Assembly: GCF_048771995.1 (NCBI RefSeq)
Contig: NC_133050.1
Location: 4,228,501-4,292,500, forward strand
Length of the DNA: 64,000 nucleotides
Reading direction: 5' to 3'
Source: Taeniopygia guttata
Taxonomy: Eukaryota; Chordata; Aves; Passeriformes; Estrildidae
Shown: positions 57,495 through 64,000 of the stretch, piece after piece
Layout of the letters: each line of letters begins with the position of its first letter
How positions within the stretch are numbered: the first letter of the stretch is position 1
The notes under the pieces: generated by a model
The model's input: the letters and a program-made list of their open reading frames with translations, nothing else
Told to the model about the DNA's origin: nothing
Databases searched by the model: none
Position numbers and translations under genes: made by a program

Positions 57495-58415
57495 ATGCTG
57501 CCGGCCCCACAACACCTGTTCCCGATGCCCAGAACAGCCTCAGAAGTGGTTGCTATTGGGAAACACACTGTTTGCTACAGTTAATTGCAGGTCTGCTTTT
57601 TTTGGAGCTTTCCTTCATGTTCACCTGTGTTGGAATCTGGTGTTACTGCAAAAGAAAACGGTGAGTGTTTTCATCATCTTTCCCTCAAACAGTTTCTTTT
57701 AAAAGTCTAATGTAGATGGGAAACATTTCCAGTCAGGCTGCAGTGGAGCTGTGGCCAGTCCATGGCTGTCCAAAGAACTCGGCTGAAGGTTCTGCTGTGC
57801 CCAGTGCTTTCCTTGGCCCCTTCATTGCTGGGCCTTGTCCTGGGGCCCCGCTGGGGCTGCAGCCAGTGCTGGCTCCCACTGAGGCTGCCTGGCCACGAGC
57901 AGCCCCAGGGGCACAGGGCAGAGGCACAGCAAGGTGGGGAGGAGAAAGAGCGGGGACGAGATCGCCCCTGAAAGGCAGAGGCGCTCTGGGGCCCGCTCCT
58001 GGCCAGGGAGCTGCCCAGAGCCGTCCCCTGCTCGCCGGGGCCTTGAGGGGCAGCTGTCCAGCTGGGCCAAGGTGTGCCAGCCGCTCCAGCCGTGCTGGGG
58101 AGCCCTGCCAGCTCTGGGCCCTGCTGTGCAGGAGGCTCCCTGTGTGCCGCTGGCAGCTGGGGCCTCAGCCACTCCTCTCTCCACAGCAGCGCCTCTGCAG
58201 CTTCACAAGACCAGATGACTTCAGCCATGCAGATCTGTTCCTGTCATCAGCCTTCCCCAAGCCAGTTTCCAACATACCTTCCGCAGCTGCATTACCCACT
58301 TACTGCTGGGGACATGCTGCCACCACCCATAACAGAACCCTCTGTCCCCAAAGGTGCTGGCCCTGGTGTCCAGCCAGGACAGGAGGTACAGCCCTCCTGC
58401 CAGGGTAGGGCCTGA
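57495..58415 (+). CDS. Candidate transmembrane protein, last two exons
   Basis: Two segments with matching sites and phase: 57495-57660 (acceptor CCCACAG, donor CGGTGAGTG) and 58187-58415 (acceptor CTCCACAG). The first encodes a hydrophobic span ending FMFTCVGIWCYCKRKR, a stop-transfer-like arrangement. Joined in phase 2 to the second it gives a roughly 75-residue Ser/Pro-rich tail with Tyr/Pro pairs (FPTYLPQLHYP) and ends at TGA 58413-58415. This suggests the membrane span and cytoplasmic tail of a type I single-pass protein. Upstream exons with the required phase 1 could not be identified in the GC-rich 56750-57490, and the family is not recognised. Chance remains possible. Confidence 0.35.
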
Positions 58416-60207
58416 CTCCAGCAGCATCTTTGGGCTTCAGCTCTGGTCCCTGGGTGCTCCCACCAGCACTGGCAGAGCTGCTTGTCTGGGCACAGCCAGT
58501 GCTGGGCAGGCAGCAGCTGGGCTTCGGGCACCTGAGACCAGCAGCTACTGTGTTTAGTTTTCATTTTGCAGGATTTAGGAATATTTTTCATAGAAAATTC
58601 TCCAAATATTTAGTCCCTTTTCCCACAACAGTTCTATATTTTTCAAAGTAGTTTTAGTATTCAGAAAAACTTAGAATATTTTCACACTTTTAGAATAAAA
58701 ATATAAAATGCATTGAATTGCTAGTCTATGCTCTACTAAAAACTAAGTCACTCTATGACTCACAGCCTGCTTCAGAGGCTCCTATTTCCCACAGGAGACT
58801 TGTGCCTAATCACAACAACTAACCTAAAACCTTTTCCCTGATGTTTTCTGGGATTCCTGACAAGCTCACCTCTCAGTCTTCAGAGGCAAACCTTGAGCAC
58901 AGCAGGAATCTTTTCAAGTCACCATCTTTGTTTGCTTCTGCACAAAGTGCCTCAGTCATAGAGCAGGGGCTTTGCTCAGCTTCCTGCCGCCCCGCTCCCC
59001 CCAAGGCTGTCCTGAGCCCTCTGCTGCAGCTGCTGCGCTGCCATGGAGCTGCTGTAAAACACAACAGCTCTGCCACACGCGCTCAGCAGGACTGGAGAAG
59101 CTTTCTGGCCTTGCTTACATTAGGCTGGTGGCTTCTCTAAACACAAGTTGAGCTTTTGAACGCTATGTCTCACCTGGCACAGGAACTGATGCTGCCTTTC
59201 TCATGGAGGCTAAACTCCCATGGGCTTTAAAAGTTTTCTGGCCAGCATAAGGCCTGGAAAACCATTTAATGCAGCCATTTAGTATTGAAAATGGCCCAGT
59301 CTATGTATCAAAGTAGCTTGTTTAAATGCTGGAGCCCACCAGAGCATCCCTCCAGGGCATATCTTTCTCTCCCCCACCTCTGCCTCCATGACTGCCAAAC
59401 TGCACCTTTGAGAGTTCTCTTCTCCAGAAGCTGAATGGCACCTTTTTATTTGGGGGAGGAAAAAAAAAAAGGAAATGTTCTATGCTACTATCATCATCAT
59501 CACAATAATGAGCTGCAAATTAGTTAAATGACATCAACAACTCAGACTGTGGACTTAGTTCTCAGAGTGCAGCACTGGCTTTACTGTCCCTTGAAACTGC
59601 AGATGTGCTACAGTCTTTAAAATCCGTTTCATGCTTACCTAATTTGGAGTCAAGCACAGCTCTGTGAGAGCTTTAGGGGTTGGGCCTACCCTGGCACTCT
59701 CGTGTGTCTGGAGTGACCTGCCCAAGCCATCTGCCACCTGAAGAGCAAAGCAGGGTATGGAAAAGCACAGGCTGCAGAACAGCTCGAACTGCAGGGAGCC
59801 CATTCCTGTCAGGAGTAACACGACCATCCCACCTTAGGACTGGGTTTTGTGAGAAACAACTGCACACTTTAAAAGTTTTAAAACGTTTATTAGACATTTA
59901 CAAAAACATAAGAGAAGGACTCATAAGGAAGAACAGGCCTGGGAAGGCCCCCTGCCCCATGGCTGCTACCTGCCAGGTGGCTGCCTCATCTTCAAGATTG
60001 ATGCTTCACCTTTTACATTCCTGGAGGGTGCATCAGCCACCCCTGGGCCCTCCCAAAGTCTGTCAGTCAACCCTTCTTTGCCGTTTATTGGTGGAATTTA
60101 TTTCTTGTAGCTGCGTTTGAAGGTCAGGTGTTGTCACGCCGCGTCCCCCCAGCAACAAGCTTTTCCATTCCTACTCTCCCATGCAAGGGGTGTATGTCGA
60201 TACCTAT
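58416..60207. other. Intergenic, no gene recognised
   Basis: AT-rich. A TTTATT at 59887 (AATAAA on the minus strand) with a modestly GC-rich segment on its right could mark a decayed minus-strand transcript end, but no coding homology is seen. Confidence 0.35.
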
Positions 60208-60597
60208 TGTGGTGGACCCCCACTGCAGGGAATGACGTGCATTGACTCCATGTTTGCAGAAGGATGAATAAAAGCTTTATTAAGCTGTCCTATATTACAC
60301 TATACTAAAAACTATATTACTGCTATACTGAAGAGAAACCCGTGACCCTTAGAGACAGTCCAACACAGAGTGGCTCCAGTTGGTCAAATGAAATCAAAAC
60401 ACCATCACCAGAGTCCAATGAAGAAATCCCTCTTTGGTAAACAATCTCCATAACACATTCCACATGTGCCAAACATCAGATGCAGCAAATGGAGATAATT
60501 GTTTTTCTTCTTTCTCTGAGCTTTCTCACAGCCTTCCCCAGGATGTTCCTGGGAAAGCCTGTGTCTCTCACTGTTCAAAGGATATGTGAATACCACA
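60208..60597 (-). repeat. Probable 390-bp solo LTR
   Basis: Starts TGTGGT and ends ACCACA, inverted complements. TTTATT at about 60276 gives a minus-strand AATAAA. No matching target-site duplication was found (CCTAT on the left, CACGC on the right). Confidence 0.5.
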
Positions 60598-60941
60598 CAC
60601 GCCTTCTTTCTACCTGTCTAGACAGCCCAGGCTGTCTGGTGGGAACAATAGGGAGTGGGGGGTGAGATGTATGATTATAATTTACTCCAATGAAATATTG
60701 ATGTATTGAATCAAGGCAAATATGATTTGGCATGTATAATATTTAGTTTTTACACAATACACATACCAGCACTGTAAGCTGCCCCCCCCCCACACACACA
60801 TATTTGTTTACACCAGAGCCAGGTTTTTTTGGACAATGCCTCATTTACAATTAATACATGTGGCTAGTCTGGAGATGGGCTGTCCCAAAAGGAGATACTG
60901 GAACACCTGGGAGCTGATCATCCCGGTAGCGACTCAAGATT

Positions 60942-62320
60942 GGGATCGCTGGAGTCCTCCGGGCTGATGCATCTGAATGCCACGGTTCCCATAACCTCAT
61001 CAGGAAAAATTGTCCACACCTGGACCTGGATTGTTTAACCCCGGCTGAGAGAAAAGAACTTTATGAATATGTGGGACTCTGAATAGAGAGAAAAGGCAGG
61101 TGACTGAAATCCTGGCCTCGGGCAGAAAATTTCCTATAAGAACTGCAGGGTCCGGGAGGGTGGTGTGTGTGTCCAGGGGAACCTCTGCCGAGAGGCTCCT
61201 TCCTGTCACGCACCCAGTGCCGAACCTGGGCTCAGCGCTGTCCTTTTCCTTTTGGCCTGCTCAGAGAGAATTCAATCCTGAATAACTTTTTATTGTTTCA
61301 TTTTAAATTTGGCTGGACTAATTTTCATTTATAAAAGGGGGAAGGGGACTGTGGGGAGAACGGAGAACATCTAAACAACAAATCACAATAACATAACTCT
61401 ACATCAATAAAGCTTCTCTTAAGATACACACAATATTCATCCCTTAATTGCAAGAGCCAATCATCTCATATTCTATCTATTACAGTTTGGATGAAGACCA
61501 GAAGTAATACCTTGCAAAAGGAAAAGAGGGTACAAAGGTCCCTGCAGTCCCCTGGCCTGGTACCTCAGCCAGTGGGGAAAGGAAGAGGGCAGCATGTGGC
61601 CAGGAGTTTAAATAGAGGCTGTGTCCTCCAAAACTTTGAGAGAGAAAAGCCCAGCAGCAGATGTCCCCATGGACTCTCTCCCTTTATTCAAACAAGGCTG
61701 CAGGGCTCCTCTGGCTCCTTTATGGACACTGGCTTTTCACAGCCTGGTTTGTATGCACACCTGTTTCCTTGTATCAGAATATCACCAGCCTGCAGTGACT
61801 CCCTGCCACTCTGGTCTGCAGGAGAAATGGAGCTGATTTCCATTAAGGCCCTCCCAGAGGGAAGGAAGAACAGACCCAGAGGAGACAAGCAACCCCTGCA
61901 GACATCCAAACTTCTGCACCAGATGCCGAGTGAGTCGCAGAGGGGGCGTAGTGGGTGCATTTCCCTCAGCCTTCTCCTGAGACTCAGCAGCCGGGGGCTT
62001 GCACTGCACATGTGTGTTGGATAATCTACCAAGTTTAATTTTTTTTCATTTCTCTAGTCAGGCTTGGTTTGCCTTTGCCTTGGGGAAAGGAATTCTAATG
62101 GGTTTTTTAAGGGATGTTACACCACTCAAGGGAAATGAGCTTAACATCTCAATAAACTGGGAATAACCCAAAAGGTACCCAAAAACCATAATGACCATGG
62201 AGAAAAATCTACGATCATCATCCGCAAACATCAAGGAATGTCAACCCCGGACACTGCCCCCTGGCATAGTTGGAGACACCTGGACTGGAAAAGCCTGAGA
62301 AGGAAATCAAGGAGTATGGC
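60942..62320. repeat. Right copy of terminal segmental duplication, non-LTR part
   Basis: Direct copy of 1-1379. The left junction falls at or before 60942, where the comparison ends because window position 1 is reached. Confidence 0.8.
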
Positions 62321-63703
62321 TGTCATGGTTTGACACTGGCACACAATGCCAGTGCCCCCATGAAAATGCAACCTCTCAATTGAATGCTGCGAAATGCAAT
62401 CGAGAACAGAGCAAAGCAGGCCCAAGCTTAATAACAAGGAAAAAAACTTTATTAAGCTACTACTACTATACTACTATAAAAGAAAAAAAAAGATAAAAAC
62501 ACCACACAAAATTCAAAATGAAAACCTTCCAAAGTATTCCTCCTCTCACCACCCAACCCCAACAAACCACAGTGAGACACAATCTGGACTCCAATCAGGT
62601 GTCCACCCTCCAGACAATCGATACTCAGTTCATCAAGGAAGAGAGGAGCCCCTCCTGTGCCACAGACCCGCCCAGGAAACACAGCTGCCACATCCTGTGC
62701 TTCCATGTCACACATAGCACCACCCAGAGAAAGAGTTTGCCATGGTGGCCCTCTCCTTTCCATGCACAGTGCTCTCACCACCAATGCATGGATGGACAGA
62801 CTGCTTTTAGGATTTTTCCTTTCAAGGATGCCCTGCCAAGAGGGGAAAAAACAACAGTTCAGTTTTTTATTTTTGGGACCACAATTCCCCCAATTTCCCC
62901 CTGGGGCTCAGGGTCCAAGAACAGAGATCTTCTCTTCTTCTCTGAAGACAGGGGACACCACCACAAACCTCCCTAACTTTTCTTTGTTCGCTCAACTTCT
63001 GTCTTTTCCCAGCTGAAGCATGGTCTCTTTGGCTCACCAGCATCCTCCTAAAATACAGTCTCTCTTGGAGGAGAAGATCAGTTCAGTCTGTGGCTACCAA
63101 GAAAAAGTCCAGCAAAAAGCCACTCCATCATCTCCTCCCACCTAAAATTTCTCCTTCCAACATCCCAGGGTCCAAGCTGTCTCTCTTCCTCTCTTTCAAA
63201 CCGAGGAGGAGAAAAATTTCACAAAGCTTTCATTTCTCAGGAAGGGTTGAAAGTCCCGACTCCCAGAGACGGCTCGCTGCCCAGGCTCCCGCTCCCACAG
63301 GCAGCTGGGCACCTTGCGGCCCCCCCAGCTCTTCTTCCCCGCGGTGAACTGCTGGCAAAACCACCGCTGTCTCTTTCTCTCTCTCTTGAGAAAGAGAGAC
63401 TCTGGGGGGAAACGGAGACATCCCAGATTTTCTCCACCCTTCCATCTGCAGGGGGTTCCCAGGCCCCTCCACCCTTTGGCCTACCTCAGTCAGGCCAGGG
63501 GCCTTCCCCTCCCCCGCCCAGCCACGGATGGGCAGGGGAGAGTCCTGCACTGCACGCTGACCGGAACCAAAGAGAGCGGGTTCTCCTGGGAATTCTGCTT
63601 TTAACCCCTCTGTGTTCTCAGAGGCGTGTCCACCTTCAATTGGTCATATCCAAATTGACCTCTTTCTTTTGAGAAAATTCATTTTCCGTGTCAAACCACG
63701 ACA
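62321..63703 (-). repeat. 1.38-kb LTR (copy 2) in an MROH last exon
   Basis: Matches 1380-2763 with a one-base deletion in a C run near 63323 and about a dozen substitutions. It has the same 16-bp inverted ends and the same junction to MROH exon sequence, so both copies derive from one insertion followed by duplication. Confidence 0.75.
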
Positions 63704-64000
63704 GCAGAGTACCAGGAGACTGTGAAGAGAGCACCAGGACTCAATGTCACTGGAGCCCCAGGCACACCTGATGCTGGCCACAGCTGTGCCTGCTGCAAGC
63801 TCCCATAGCTGCTGCTTTCCCCCTCCCTGTTGACAGCTCCCTCCCCATTCCCTGTTGACAGCTCCTTCCCTCCAGCCCTCAGACCCTGCCCATCACCTTC
63901 TTTTTCCCCCCATCTCATCCCTTCCCCTTCCCTTCCATTAATAAACAGTTTGGTTTCTACCCCTTACCCTCATCTCTGTGGAGCTGAAGCGGCCCAAATC
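63704..64000 (+). pseudogene. MROH-like last-exon remnant with 3' UTR (copy 2)
   Basis: Corresponds to 2764-3040, with the coding tail, TAG (63804-63806), 3' UTR and AATAAA (63940-63945). It keeps a CCCTCCCCATTCCCTGTTGA segment in the UTR that is shared with the intact gene (about 11838-11858) but missing from copy 1, so copy 1 has a secondary deletion. The window ends inside the 3' flank. Confidence 0.8.

Noticed and set aside
56738-57568. 276-codon minus-strand frame
   Set aside because: GC-rich shadow with no family signature; the opposite strand carries better splice evidence.
1-64000. CRISPR arrays, bacterial operons, tRNA or rRNA genes
   Set aside because: The window is vertebrate; no cloverleaf, rRNA or spaced-repeat array was recognised. 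The tRNA-Phe match is a primer binding site.

Overview
The window is vertebrate nuclear DNA, most likely from a songbird. Evidence: degraded CR1 LINE fragments on both strands, a multi-exon MROH (maestro HEAT-like) gene with broken 3'-exon copies, PIM-like kinase sequences, and an endogenous retrovirus (ERV) with a tRNA-Phe primer site. MROH-like and PIM-like families are known to be expanded in songbirds. The species assignment is inference; no search was run.

Layout. 1-3050 and 60942-64000 are direct copies, about 99% identical by eye, of one segment. It holds a 1.38-kb LTR with 16-bp inverted ends, joined to the tail of an MROH last exon. 4512-5241 is repeated inverted at 47671-48405. 6553-11806 is an apparently intact 15-exon MROH-like gene on the + strand (738 codons before the stop). 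12011-20169 is a nearly complete ERV on the - strand: paired LTRs, tRNA-Phe primer site, gag, pro and pol in three frames, and a gamma-type env. 21762-24413 is a PIM-like kinase gene with one in-frame stop, followed at 24688-25545 by a more decayed PIM relic. About 27000-27925 is an older env relic on the + strand. 29905-30640 is a 735-bp pyrimidine tract. From about 31 to 60 kb coding evidence is sparse: CR1 pieces, LTR-like segments, a CpG-rich block, one exon-like segment, and a two-exon transmembrane coding candidate at 57495-58415.

The ERV is the most distinctive system. Its reading frames predict two successive -1 frameshifts (GGGAAAC for gag-pro, AAATTTA for pro-pol), a betaretrovirus-like plan. 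Env carries CWLC and CX6CC, the gamma type. The env frame has no suitable ATG of its own, but a donor 7 codons into gag and an acceptor at the end of pol are phase-matched, so Env probably starts at the gag AUG as in alpharetroviruses. In-frame stops break pro (TGA 17264-17266) and env (TAG 13423-13425), so the locus is defective as read. Its LTRs differ by about 18 events and its flanks show no target-site duplication, pointing to later recombination.

The host genes do not form a pathway. The region looks like a recombination-prone cluster in which MROH and PIM family members duplicated and decayed among retroelements.
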